NCBI GenBank assembly: GCA_002869465.1
Contig: PKSW01000363.1
Span: 1 to 16,336, forward strand
From: Marinilabiliales bacterium
GTDB taxonomy: Bacteria; Bacteroidota; Bacteroidia; Bacteroidales; F082
Reading direction: 5' to 3'
DNA length: 16,336 nucleotides
Position numbers and translations under genes: made by a program. Within the stretch, counting starts at the first letter, position 1. Each line of letters opens with the position of its first letter. This document shows positions 7,648 to 14,323 of the stretch, in pieces. The notes beneath the pieces were generated by a model. It was not told where the DNA came from. It saw only the letters and a program-made list of their open reading frames with translations, and made no database searches.

Positions 7648-9330
7648 TTATTCTTCATCGCAATCAGATTTCTTATAAGTGCCGTCTAAAACAGATTTGT
7701 ATAAATCTTCATCCAGCAAAACCTTTTTGGCCTCTTCTATTTCTTCGTTATGTTGAACGGTTGCTATAATTTTTCCTTTCTGGTAATAATAGCGGCTTAC
7801 AATTTCCATCAATAGCAATTCTTCAATCTCACTTCTGAATTTTTCAATATCTTTTTTCTTTTCTTCTTTCACCAACGAGTCAACGGTATCAAGTTGCGCT
7901 TCAATAGCAAGTAAATAACTTTCTCTTTCAGCGCTTTTTTTCATTCTTTCGATCAACGACTCAGTCTCGGTCAGATAATTAAACTCTTGGTTCTCCACAT
8001 AAAGTTTAAAATCATCATACACGGGATCCGTAATCTCAAATTCGCCGGGTGCATCAATTTCCGTGTTTTCAGCAGCAAATTTATTTGCATAATCAAAAAT
8101 GTAATTATTGGCATACAGATCAGCCGTGATCTGGCTGAAAGAGACCGGCTTGATGCATATATCAGGAATGATTCCCCCTCCATCGAGCACGGTTCTGCCT
8201 CCTTTGGTTTTAAATGAAGAAATGAGGGAGTCAGGAACTTTATCGTTATCGCCGTTTGCATTTTTATTAAAATAATCAATCGACTGAATGCAGCGACCAC
8301 TTGGAATGTAATATTTGGCGACTGTAATTTTCATTTTTGAATTATAAGGTAATGATGTTACATGCTGAACCAGGCCTTTTCCGAAAGTCCGCTCACCGAT
8401 GATTATCCCCCGGTCTAAATCCTGGATGGCCCCAGCCACAATTTCAGAAGCTGAAGCACTGTTGTTATTAACCAGCACTACCAGAGGTATTTTTGGGTCG
8501 ATGGCATTGTTCCGGGTACGGTGCACCTGCACATTTTCACTCAGTTTGCCTTTAGTAGTTACAATGGTTTGCCCTTTTTGAACAAAAATATTGGTAATAT
8601 CAACCGCTTCATTTAAAAGTCCGCCACCATTGCCTCTCAAATCAAGGATTACACCTTTCATATTATTTTCTGTTCGCAATTCGTTAAAAGCTTTCTGCAC
8701 GTCCGAAGCTGCATTGGGATTAAACTGCATCAAACTGATATAACCAATACCATCGCCAATCATTCCATAATATGGAATGTTAGGAAATTTTACTTTCTCG
8801 CGGAGAATCTCTATTACTTTTTGGGTGGTATCTCCGTAACTTTCAATGATAAGGGTTACGGTAGTTCCGGGCACCCCTTTTAGTTTCTCACTTACTTCAG
8901 GGGTATCTTTATCCCTGGCCAATTCACCATCAATAGAAATGATTTTATCACCAGCCTTCAGCCCTGATTTCTGTGCAGGGAAACCTTCGTATGGCTCTGT
9001 GATCACAACGTATCCATCCTGCTTTTGTATCAGAGCACCAATACCACCGTATTCTCCCTTGGTCATCAATTCAAAGTCTTCAAGTTGAGATTCGGGCACA
9101 TAAACAGTGTAAGGATCCAACTTATTAAGCATGGCATCAATGGCAATTTTATTTAATTCACCGGGGTTGATATTATCCGCATAATTTAAATTTAGTTGTC
9201 TCAAAACATCCACATAAATTTCAATATTCTTTGAAATCTCAAAGTTATTTTTATCCTGCGCTGGAAGATCGGTAAAACTTAAAATACAAAATGCAGATAT
9301 GATCAGCCAGATATACGTTCGTTGTTTCAT
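7648..9330 (-). CDS. S41 family C-terminal processing protease (CtpA/Prc type) with PDZ domain
   Basis: This is a probable periplasmic serine protease of 560 residues. Residues 1-24 form a signal peptide (hydrophobic core, then PAQ). A PDZ domain lies at about 85-165 (GGIGALI, then GFPAQKSGLKAGDKIISIDG). The S41 catalytic domain follows: GIGYISLMQF at 194-203, LDLRGNGGGLL at about 229-239, and NNNSASASEIVAGA from 288. By alignment with E. coli Prc the nucleophile is Ser293 and the general base is Lys318 in FGKGLVQ, with Gln322 in the conserved position. The dyad is therefore intact. About 150 C-terminal residues after the core form a charged helical extension. It starts 10 bp after yidD and is followed after 15 bp by the ligase-like gene. 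Substrates are unknown; the family trims C termini of envelope proteins. Confidence 0.95.
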   Translation of the reverse strand: MKQRTYIWLIISAFCILSFTDLPAQDKNNFEISKNIEIYVDVLRQLNLNYADNINPGELNKIAIDAMLNKLDPYTVYVPESQLEDFELMTKGEYGGIGALIQKQDGYVVITEPYEGFPAQKSGLKAGDKIISIDGELARDKDTPEVSEKLKGVPGTTVTLIIESYGDTTQKVIEILREKVKFPNIPYYGMIGDGIGYISLMQFNPNAASDVQKAFNELRTENNMKGVILDLRGNGGGLLNEAVDITNIFVQKGQTIVTTKGKLSENVQVHRTRNNAIDPKIPLVVLVNNNSASASEIVAGAIQDLDRGIIIGERTFGKGLVQHVTSLPYNSKMKITVAKYYIPSGRCIQSIDYFNKNANGDNDKVPDSLISSFKTKGGRTVLDGGGIIPDICIKPVSFSQITADLYANNYIFDYANKFAAENTEIDAPGEFEITDPVYDDFKLYVENQEFNYLTETESLIERMKKSAERESYLLAIEAQLDTVDSLVKEEKKKDIEKFRSEIEELLLMEIVSRYYYQKGKIIATVQHNEEIEEAKKVLLDEDLYKSVLDGTYKKSDCDEE

Positions 9331-9340
9331 TGTTATTATT

Positions 9341-9562
9341 TTAAGGAACAGGATCGTAGCCGCTACCTCCCCAGGGATTGCAAGACAATACTCTTTTAGC
9401 TGCCAGCCAGGTCCCTTTAAAAGGACCGTGTTTTTTTATGGCTTCGATGCTATAAACAGAGCAAGTTGGCGTATACCTGCACGAACGGCCGATAAATGGA
9501 GAAAGTGTATATTGATAAATCTTTATTAATAGGATTAGCAGTTTACCCAATATGTTCTTCAT
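9341..9562 (-). CDS. yidD: Membrane protein insertion efficiency factor YidD
   Basis: YidD is a small inner-membrane-associated protein that assists YidC-dependent membrane protein insertion. The 73 residues carry the family's conserved cysteines and C terminus: an amphipathic or hydrophobic N terminus (KNILGKLLILLIKIYQYTL), SPFIGRSCRYTPTCSVYSIE, then KKHGPFKGTWLAAKRVLSCN and a final PWGGSGYDPVP. I chose ATG 9562 rather than the in-frame TTG at 9571, because the resulting MKNILGKLL start matches family length. Either choice overlaps the 3' end of rnpA (20 or 29 bp) in another frame, so translation is probably coupled to rnpA. rnpA-yidD adjacency is widespread in bacteria. The S41 protease gene starts 10 bp downstream. 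Confidence 0.95.
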   Translation of the reverse strand: MKNILGKLLILLIKIYQYTLSPFIGRSCRYTPTCSVYSIEAIKKHGPFKGTWLAAKRVLSCNPWGGSGYDPVP

Positions 9563-9935
9563 CCTGTTCAATTAAGCGCTGCAAAATTAGAATTAATTTC
9601 CGTTCTATTTCTTGATAGCTAAGAATTGTTTCACCTACGTAAATCAAACCTATCGCCATACTTTTATTATGACGTTTCAGTTGATCGCACAATCCATATT
9701 TATTTTTTCGATAAGCTTCCCGTATTAATCTTTTAATACGGTTTCTATCTACTGCTTTTTTAAAATTCCTTTTTGAAACCGTGATCAGTACCTGGACCTG
9801 ATTTGCAGATAGCTCATTCTCACTGAAATAAAATATCTTGAACGGATATATAAATACAGACTTTCCTGTAGTAAAAAGTCTTTCAACGATCCTTTTACTT
9901 CGCAGTCGTTCGTCTTTTGTTAGTTTAATATTCAA
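9543..9935 (-). CDS. rnpA: Ribonuclease P protein component
   Basis: RnpA is the basic protein cofactor of RNase P, which removes the 5' leader of tRNA precursors. At 130 residues it is slightly longer than the usual ~115-125. The RNR signature is clear: TVSKRNFKKAVDRNRIKRLI, with RNRIKRLIRE at 64-73 and AYRKNK after it. The N terminus (KLTKDERLRSKRIVERLFTTGKS) matches the family's 'L...ERL+....I..LF..GKS' pattern, and FKIFYF corresponds to the central strand. The fold and RNA-binding face therefore look intact. The start ATG lies 21 bp after the stop of the DUF481 gene, and no TAnnTTTG element was seen in that gap. rnpA is therefore either read from upstream or from a promoter inside the preceding gene. 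It leads the tight run of six genes ending with the ChaN-like gene. Confidence 0.96.
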   Translation of the reverse strand: MNIKLTKDERLRSKRIVERLFTTGKSVFIYPFKIFYFSENELSANQVQVLITVSKRNFKKAVDRNRIKRLIREAYRKNKYGLCDQLKRHNKSMAIGLIYVGETILSYQEIERKLILILQRLIEQDEEHIG

Positions 9936-9956
9936 TAAAAATTGATTTAATTCAGG

Positions 9957-10997
9957 TTAATGGAATGAGTATGATAAGGTCAGATTAATACCATAGTCAT
10001 TTGTAGATGCATTTTCATCAGAGGGTTTACTGTCATAAGCATAATATGATGTAAAACCAATCTTGAAATTGTCACTAAGAATACTTATCTGTGGATTTAA
10101 ATTAATAGATATCCTATATCTACCCGAATCAGTAAAATAGGGTAAATAACTGACGTTTGCATCAACCCATACTTTTGGAATTGTGTATTTATATACCTTC
10201 CAGCCTGCTGTAATCACACCAGAGAGATCGTATTTCGCATCTGCACCTCCATAAGATTGTTCGTTGGTAAGCGATAAACCTGCTCCTGCATAAAGTCTGT
10301 TCCAGTTATTATATGCAATATCCCGTATCCCTGTTAAATTTATACCTGTACGCAGTTTGGTACCCAATTCAGAGTTTTGAGTAGCACTTATCATTACCTG
10401 TGCCGACCATTTCTTTTTTAGCAATCGCTGCCAGGCCAAACTCACATCTGCTTTACTAGAACTGATAGTATCAGATTGAAAGGTATTGTTATCATCCCAG
10501 GCAAAATTCCAATATGATTTCTTTTTTCTATAAGACAAATTACCTGAAAATGCAATTGTAGCTACATTACTACCTTTCGAATAATTGGCCCCGAGGCTAA
10601 AGTTTCCGCTGGTTCGCATCCAGAAATTATTTCTGATCGGATAGATTTCAACTATTTGGTCAATATCAACGAGTTCCCTTCCATTAGTGACTACAATATT
10701 TACTTTCCGGTCAATACCTGAAGTATCAAAAGAACCAAAATAAATAAAGCCGCTTTTCATCTTTATTTCAAACATTTTTTTTGACTTTATTGTATTGATT
10801 TTGACCTCTTCCATACTAATAGTTCCCATTCCATCCATTTTGTATGAAGCTACACCGTAGACCATTTTTTTTAAATCGCCGGTAAGGATATCACCATTTA
10901 TATGGACAATGGTATCAGTTTTTTGAGCCATGCTTACTTTTTGCATAAAGCATGTTGAAATAGAAATAAAAATGATATACAGAACAATTCTCTTCAA
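9957..10997 (-). CDS. DUF481 family outer-membrane beta-barrel protein
   Basis: The protein has 346 residues. Residues 1-24 are a typical signal peptide ending SMAQ. Residues about 26-120 form a small beta-rich domain (HINGDILTGDLKKMVYGVASYKMDG and FEIKMKSGFIYFGSF) of the type seen before DUF481 barrels. From about 125 to the end, alternating polar/aromatic strands follow (NFSLGANYSKGSNVATIAFSG, YAGAGLSLTNEQSYGG, KIGFTSYYAYDSKPSDENAS). The pattern fits the YdiY/DUF481 family of salt-induced or uncharacterised outer-membrane proteins. The last residues are LSYSFH, so the expected terminal aromatic is one position from the end. The gene lies between hemD and rnpA, with 74 bp upstream that hold a TAAATTTG -7 element. 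Function is unknown; family assignment is by pattern. Confidence 0.82.
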   Translation of the reverse strand: MKRIVLYIIFISISTCFMQKVSMAQKTDTIVHINGDILTGDLKKMVYGVASYKMDGMGTISMEEVKINTIKSKKMFEIKMKSGFIYFGSFDTSGIDRKVNIVVTNGRELVDIDQIVEIYPIRNNFWMRTSGNFSLGANYSKGSNVATIAFSGNLSYRKKKSYWNFAWDDNNTFQSDTISSSKADVSLAWQRLLKKKWSAQVMISATQNSELGTKLRTGINLTGIRDIAYNNWNRLYAGAGLSLTNEQSYGGADAKYDLSGVITAGWKVYKYTIPKVWVDANVSYLPYFTDSGRYRISINLNPQISILSDNFKIGFTSYYAYDSKPSDENASTNDYGINLTLSYSFH

Positions 10998-11022
10998 ACT
11001 TCCAAGGTTTTAATTGAAATGG

Positions 11023-11030
11023 CAAATTTA
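11023..11030 (-). promoter_or_regulatory. Candidate -7 promoter element for the DUF481 gene
   Basis: Read on the minus strand this is TAAATTTG, an exact match to the Bacteroidota TAnnTTTG element. It lies 25 bp upstream of the DUF481 ATG, in the 74 bp gap after hemD, and would give a leader of about 15 nt. No good -33 element was seen. If real, it could drive the DUF481 gene and also rnpA and the genes beyond it. Confidence 0.45.
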
Positions 11031-11050
11031 TTCAAATCTTGAAATCAGAA

Positions 11051-11073
11051 AAATCTAACAGAAAATTAGATTT
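11051..11073 (-). terminator. Weak AT-rich hairpin at the hemD stop, possible terminator
   Basis: On the minus strand AAATCTAA and TTAGATTT form a perfect 8-bp stem around a 7-base loop, followed by a short T tract (TTTTTC overlapping the stem end). The stem overlaps the hemD stop codon. It has a single G-C pair, so as an intrinsic terminator it would be weak. It may simply reflect AT-rich composition. Confidence 0.3.
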
Positions 11074-11842
11074 ATTTTCTGCCGTTTCTCCTGTTCTCTT
11101 TGGCTAAATTGGTTAAATATTCCTCAATAGCCATGGTCATTGAAGGAGCTGACTTAGTAGGGGCCGGAATGTTGAGCTTTAAGCCGGCTTCTTTCACAGC
11201 TTTGGCAGTGGTAGGGCCAAATGCAGCTATCAGGCTATTGTTTTGTTCGTATTTCGGAAAATTCTTATACAATGATTTAACACCAGCAGGGCTAAAGAAA
11301 GTGATGATGTCATAACTTTCGATGTCAAGGTTTTTTAAATTGCTCGCTACAGTCCTATATATGACTGCTTTATTATAATTAATTTTTTCCTTGTCAAGCA
11401 ACTGAAACATGGTTTGCTTATGGATGTCAGATGAAGGAACAAGAAATTTCTCATCCGTATGCTTTTTCAATACTTCTATTAGGTCTTCAAAATTTTGTTT
11501 CCCGTGGAATATTTTGCGTTTCCGGTATTGCACATATTTTTGAAGATAATAAGCCGTTGATTCGGAAATACAAAAATATTTTGTGGAATCAGGAATTTCA
11601 TAACGCAATTCTTTGGCAATGCGAAAGAAATGATCGACGGCATGGCGGCTTGTTAAAATAACAGCTGTATGCCCCTGGAAAGTTCCTTTGGCCTGCCTGA
11701 ATTCTTGCGCCGACACCTCCTCAACTTTAATAAATTTATGAAAATCTATTTTCAGGTTATATTTCTTACAGAGTTCGCCATAAGGAGATTTCTCAAGATC
11801 AGCAGGCTTAGGTTGTGAAACGAGAATATTTTTTATCTTCAA
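11072..11842 (-). CDS. hemD: Uroporphyrinogen-III synthase
   Basis: HemD cyclises hydroxymethylbilane, with inversion of ring D, to uroporphyrinogen III, the branch point for haem, sirohaem and corrinoids. The 256-residue protein has the two-lobed HemD pattern. It shows ILVSQPKP at the N terminus, then VILTSRHAVDHFF (about 61-73), and YDIITFFSPAGVKSL near 178-192. The C-terminal signature AAFGPTTAKAVKEAGLKL is followed by a Pro-Ala-rich APTKSAPSMTMAIEEYL. The family is poorly conserved, so the call rests on these signatures and on position beside DUF4271, an arrangement common in Bacteroidota. It starts 43 bp after the DUF4271 gene. No other tetrapyrrole gene is present in the window. An AT-rich inverted repeat spans its stop codon. 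Confidence 0.93.
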   Translation of the reverse strand: MKIKNILVSQPKPADLEKSPYGELCKKYNLKIDFHKFIKVEEVSAQEFRQAKGTFQGHTAVILTSRHAVDHFFRIAKELRYEIPDSTKYFCISESTAYYLQKYVQYRKRKIFHGKQNFEDLIEVLKKHTDEKFLVPSSDIHKQTMFQLLDKEKINYNKAVIYRTVASNLKNLDIESYDIITFFSPAGVKSLYKNFPKYEQNNSLIAAFGPTTAKAVKEAGLKLNIPAPTKSAPSMTMAIEEYLTNLAKENRRNGRK

Positions 11843-11885
11843 TTTTGCAACGGTTTAATTATGAAAAACATATTCTACAAATACC

Positions 11886-12686
11886 TTACATGAAGATTTT
11901 TATTAAAACCAACACTGGTATTATTTCGAGCGTGCAAAGGTACAAAATTAAATGGAAGAAATTAAAGTGGGTTATCGATATTCCCAAACGCACAACTTGT
12001 ACCCATCTGATAATAAATACGATAGTTGTAATAAATATTATCAGGTACAATAAATATATATTGGGGACGATAACAAGGATAAATAACAAAGGCAGCAAGG
12101 TAACACCCATAGCAATATTGGAATTAAAATAAATTCGCACCTGTTTTTTGGCCATTTCAAATGTATCAAACACCCAACCTGCCATAATAACCATGATCAT
12201 TTTAAGTGCATAAACAGAACTAAGTACAGCTGCAATATAAAACATTGCCTCCCAATAATTCCGACCCTCGAAATCATATCCATACATATACTTTAAAACA
12301 TAGTACAATAAGAAACTAAAAGTAATTAATGAGTTCATCAGAAAAAAGAACGTAACAACAGCCCCGGGTGCCGGGCTTTCCTTTTCATTTAACCGGGCCG
12401 AATCAGGTTTTACTGAAATGGAAAATGCATAGATCAGGCGCTCTGGAATCAGGTACCAAATAAGGGCGACGGTAAACATCAAAAAGAATAATAAGTATAT
12501 AAACCAGCTGTAATCTGCTGAATGGTTGAGGATTGGATTTATTTCCTGAATTGACTGTTGAAAAAATGAATCTATAATGATGTTTGACGAATCAACTGAT
12601 GCAACATGCACCGTTGTATCCGAAACAGCCGATGCGTTTGACAACGATGTGTCAGATGAAACAAAGAATGTTGAATCGTTCATCAT
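11886..12686 (-). CDS. DUF4271 domain-containing integral membrane protein
   Basis: This is a 266-residue membrane protein of unknown function. A Ser/Thr/Asp-rich N terminus of about 55 residues is followed by about six predicted membrane segments (roughly 60-80, 108-130, 144-171, 191-207, 210-230, 243-264). Recognisable features are WYLIPERLIYAFS after the first segment, YDFEGRNYWEAMFYIA, and WVFDTFEMAKKQVRIYFNSNIAMGVTLLPL. These match my recollection of DUF4271, a family largely confined to Bacteroidota and often encoded immediately upstream of hemD, as here (43 bp gap). The N terminus begins with two consecutive ATG codons (12686 and 12683), and either could be used. No catalytic motif is apparent. 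It is the first gene of the minus-strand block and diverges from the porin-like gene. Confidence 0.82.
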   Translation of the reverse strand: MMNDSTFFVSSDTSLSNASAVSDTTVHVASVDSSNIIIDSFFQQSIQEINPILNHSADYSWFIYLLFFLMFTVALIWYLIPERLIYAFSISVKPDSARLNEKESPAPGAVVTFFFLMNSLITFSFLLYYVLKYMYGYDFEGRNYWEAMFYIAAVLSSVYALKMIMVIMAGWVFDTFEMAKKQVRIYFNSNIAMGVTLLPLLFILVIVPNIYLLYLIIFITTIVFIIRWVQVVRLGISITHFNFFHLILYLCTLEIIPVLVLIKIFM

Positions 12687-12966
12687 GCAACGAAAATACG
12701 AACTTTCAATCCAGCAAATAAAATTCTATAAAAAGTTCTTTTTTTAACTTCATCGCATCCATATACCCGCTTATAAGAATGTACTGTAAATTCATCATTT
12801 AATTGATTATTTATCATCATATTCCAGCCAATAAAAATGAATCAGAATTTAAACTACATATAAGCTTTTAAATTTACCCTTTATTATTGATTTTCAACCC
12901 CTTTACTATTTTAAATTAGATTGTCAATAAATAAGAAAAGTACTCGGTGATACCAATAATTTATTC

Positions 12967-12974
12967 TAAATTTG
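12967..12974 (+). promoter_or_regulatory. Candidate Bacteroidota -7 promoter element (TAAATTTG)
   Basis: TAAATTTG matches the Bacteroidota sigma-ABfr -7 consensus TAnnTTTG exactly. It lies 51 bp before the porin-like ATG, which would put transcription start near 12979-12982 and give a leader of about 45 nt. A matching -33 TTTG is not present at the expected spacing (around 12941), so the call rests on one short element in a suitable place. Confidence 0.55.
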
Positions 12975-12980
12975 CTACTC

Positions 12981-13000
12981 ATTGTTAAGAAGTTAACAAT
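12981..13000. repeat. Perfect 8+8 bp inverted repeat, candidate operator or 5'-UTR hairpin
   Basis: ATTGTTAA-GAAG-TTAACAAT is a perfect inverted repeat with a 4-base spacer. It can also be read as TGTTA-N6-TAACA, the 5-6-5 half-site geometry of CRP/FNR-family operators. It begins 7 bp after the candidate -7 element, so it lies at the predicted transcription start. It ends 25 bp before the porin-like ATG. In RNA it could form an 8-bp stem with a GAAG loop. Either role is inference. Confidence 0.55.
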
Positions 13001-13025
13001 AAAAGAACAAACCAAAATCGATTTC

Positions 13026-14279
13026 ATGAAAAAGTATGTTTTATTGGTTCTCTTTTTCTTGCCCATAATTATATTCTCACAAGAAAAAGAAAAAGAAAAG
13101 AAAGTTGAAGTTAAATTGCATGGTTTTGTAAAAAGTGATCTTTTTTTTGATACCCGGGAAAATGTTTCTATACGCGAAGGTCATTTCATGCTGTATCCTT
13201 TAAATGAACAACTTGATCCCGAAGGAAATGACATCCACGCGAATACAAACCTGAATATGCTTTCAATACAAACGCGTGCCAATCTCTTAATAACCGGACC
13301 AGATGTCTGGAAAGCTGAATCATCTGCTTTTATCGAAGCTGAATTTTTCGGAACTACCGATCCTGACATAAATGGATTCAGATTGCGACACGCATATATA
13401 AAATTACAATGGCCAAAAACCATGTTTTTGGTTGGGCAGTACTGGCATCCCATGTTCAATACGCAATGTTATCCCGGAACCGTTTCTTTTAACACAGGAG
13501 CTCCGTTTCAGCCTTTTTCAAGAAACCCGCAATTAAGGGTTAAACAGGAATTTGGAAAGTTCAATCTGGTATTTACTGCCTTCTGGCAACGCGATTTCAG
13601 GAGTAATGGTCCTTTGGGAACAAGTTCAGTATACCTAAGAAATGCAAGTATTCCCATGCTTAATCTAAGATTTGAATATGTAAGTAAAAATGAAGAAAAT
13701 GGAACAGAGTTTATTATTGGTGGAAGTTTCAATTATAAAATTCTTGTTCCCCGAACCATGACCGACAGCTTATATAAAACCAATAGCAGTATAAGTAGTC
13801 TTGGCTTTTCGGCCTACACAAAATATCAAGGGAAAAACATTACTGCCAAACTCATGGGCTTTTATGGTGGAGATACATATGACTTAACCATGTTAGGTGG
13901 CTATGTTGTTAAGGATATCACCGACCCTGAAAAAGATATCGTAAGTTACACACCTGTGTGTGTCACTTCGGTTTGGTTTGACATCCATACAAACGGCCCC
14001 AAGTTCCAATATGGATTGTTCGGTGGCTACACCAAAAACCTGGGACCCCGGGAAGAGGTTACTGGCCATTATAGTTCCTACACAAGAGGAAGTGATATCG
14101 GTCAGATTTATAGGATATCAGGACGCTTTATATACAATGTCAACAAGTTCAGGCTGGCACCGGAAATTGAATACACCGTTGCAGGTTACGCAACTGAATA
14201 TGGAGAAAACCTGAGTATTACAAAAACCAATGCAATTGGGAATGTCAGATTCCTGGTTGGATTTTATTATTTCTTTTAA
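13026..14279 (+). CDS. Porin-like outer-membrane beta-barrel protein (resembles the DcaP-like family)
   Basis: From ATG 13026 the product has 417 residues. The ORF stays open upstream to a TTG at 12972, but a start at 13026 yields a proper signal peptide (MKKYVLLVLFFLPIIIFSQ), and the TTG lies within the promoter element. A charged KEKEKK stretch follows the likely cleavage site. HGFVKSDLFFDTRE at about 32-45 resembles the first strand of DcaP-type and other large porins. Further strands include GFRLRHAYIKLQWP, FLVGQYWHPMF and NLVFTAFWQRDF. The protein ends GFYYFF, with the C-terminal Phe expected by the BAM machinery. The acs start is 44 bp downstream and no terminator separates them, so they may be co-transcribed. 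Substrate is unknown; a role in small carboxylate entry is inferred only from the neighbour. Barrel assignment is firm, subfamily tentative. Confidence 0.75.
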   Translation: MKKYVLLVLFFLPIIIFSQEKEKEKKVEVKLHGFVKSDLFFDTRENVSIREGHFMLYPLNEQLDPEGNDIHANTNLNMLSIQTRANLLITGPDVWKAESSAFIEAEFFGTTDPDINGFRLRHAYIKLQWPKTMFLVGQYWHPMFNTQCYPGTVSFNTGAPFQPFSRNPQLRVKQEFGKFNLVFTAFWQRDFRSNGPLGTSSVYLRNASIPMLNLRFEYVSKNEENGTEFIIGGSFNYKILVPRTMTDSLYKTNSSISSLGFSAYTKYQGKNITAKLMGFYGGDTYDLTMLGGYVVKDITDPEKDIVSYTPVCVTSVWFDIHTNGPKFQYGLFGGYTKNLGPREEVTGHYSSYTRGSDIGQIYRISGRFIYNVNKFRLAPEIEYTVAGYATEYGENLSITKTNAIGNVRFLVGFYYFF

Positions 14280-14323
14280 ACGTAATTAATCATCAATATA
14301 CAAATTCACAAAAAGTTTTAGCT

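Larger units (their letters stand above)
12687..13025. other. AT-rich divergent intergenic region
   Basis: These 339 bases separate the divergent DUF4271 and porin-like genes. No convincing ORF, tRNA or intrinsic terminator is seen. The right end carries a -7 promoter element (12967-12974) followed by a perfect inverted repeat (12981-13000), both described separately. For the minus-strand gene, the left end has only a one-mismatch relative of the -7 element (CAAATAAA read on the plus strand), which I do not annotate as a promoter. Confidence 0.8.

Noticed and set aside
9563..9571. TTG start for yidD three codons upstream
   Set aside because: ATG 9562 gives the family's usual length and N terminus. 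The alternative cannot be excluded but has no better ribosome-binding signal.
11815..12132. Plus-strand ORF of 105 codons across the hemD/DUF4271 junction
   Set aside because: It runs antisense to two real genes, resembles no family I know, and its Ile/Lys-rich composition fits the shadow of a membrane-protein gene.
12972..13025. TTG start giving an 18-residue extension to the porin-like protein
   Set aside because: The extension would bury the signal peptide behind a charged segment, and the TTG lies inside the candidate -7 element; ATG 13026 gives a normal signal peptide.
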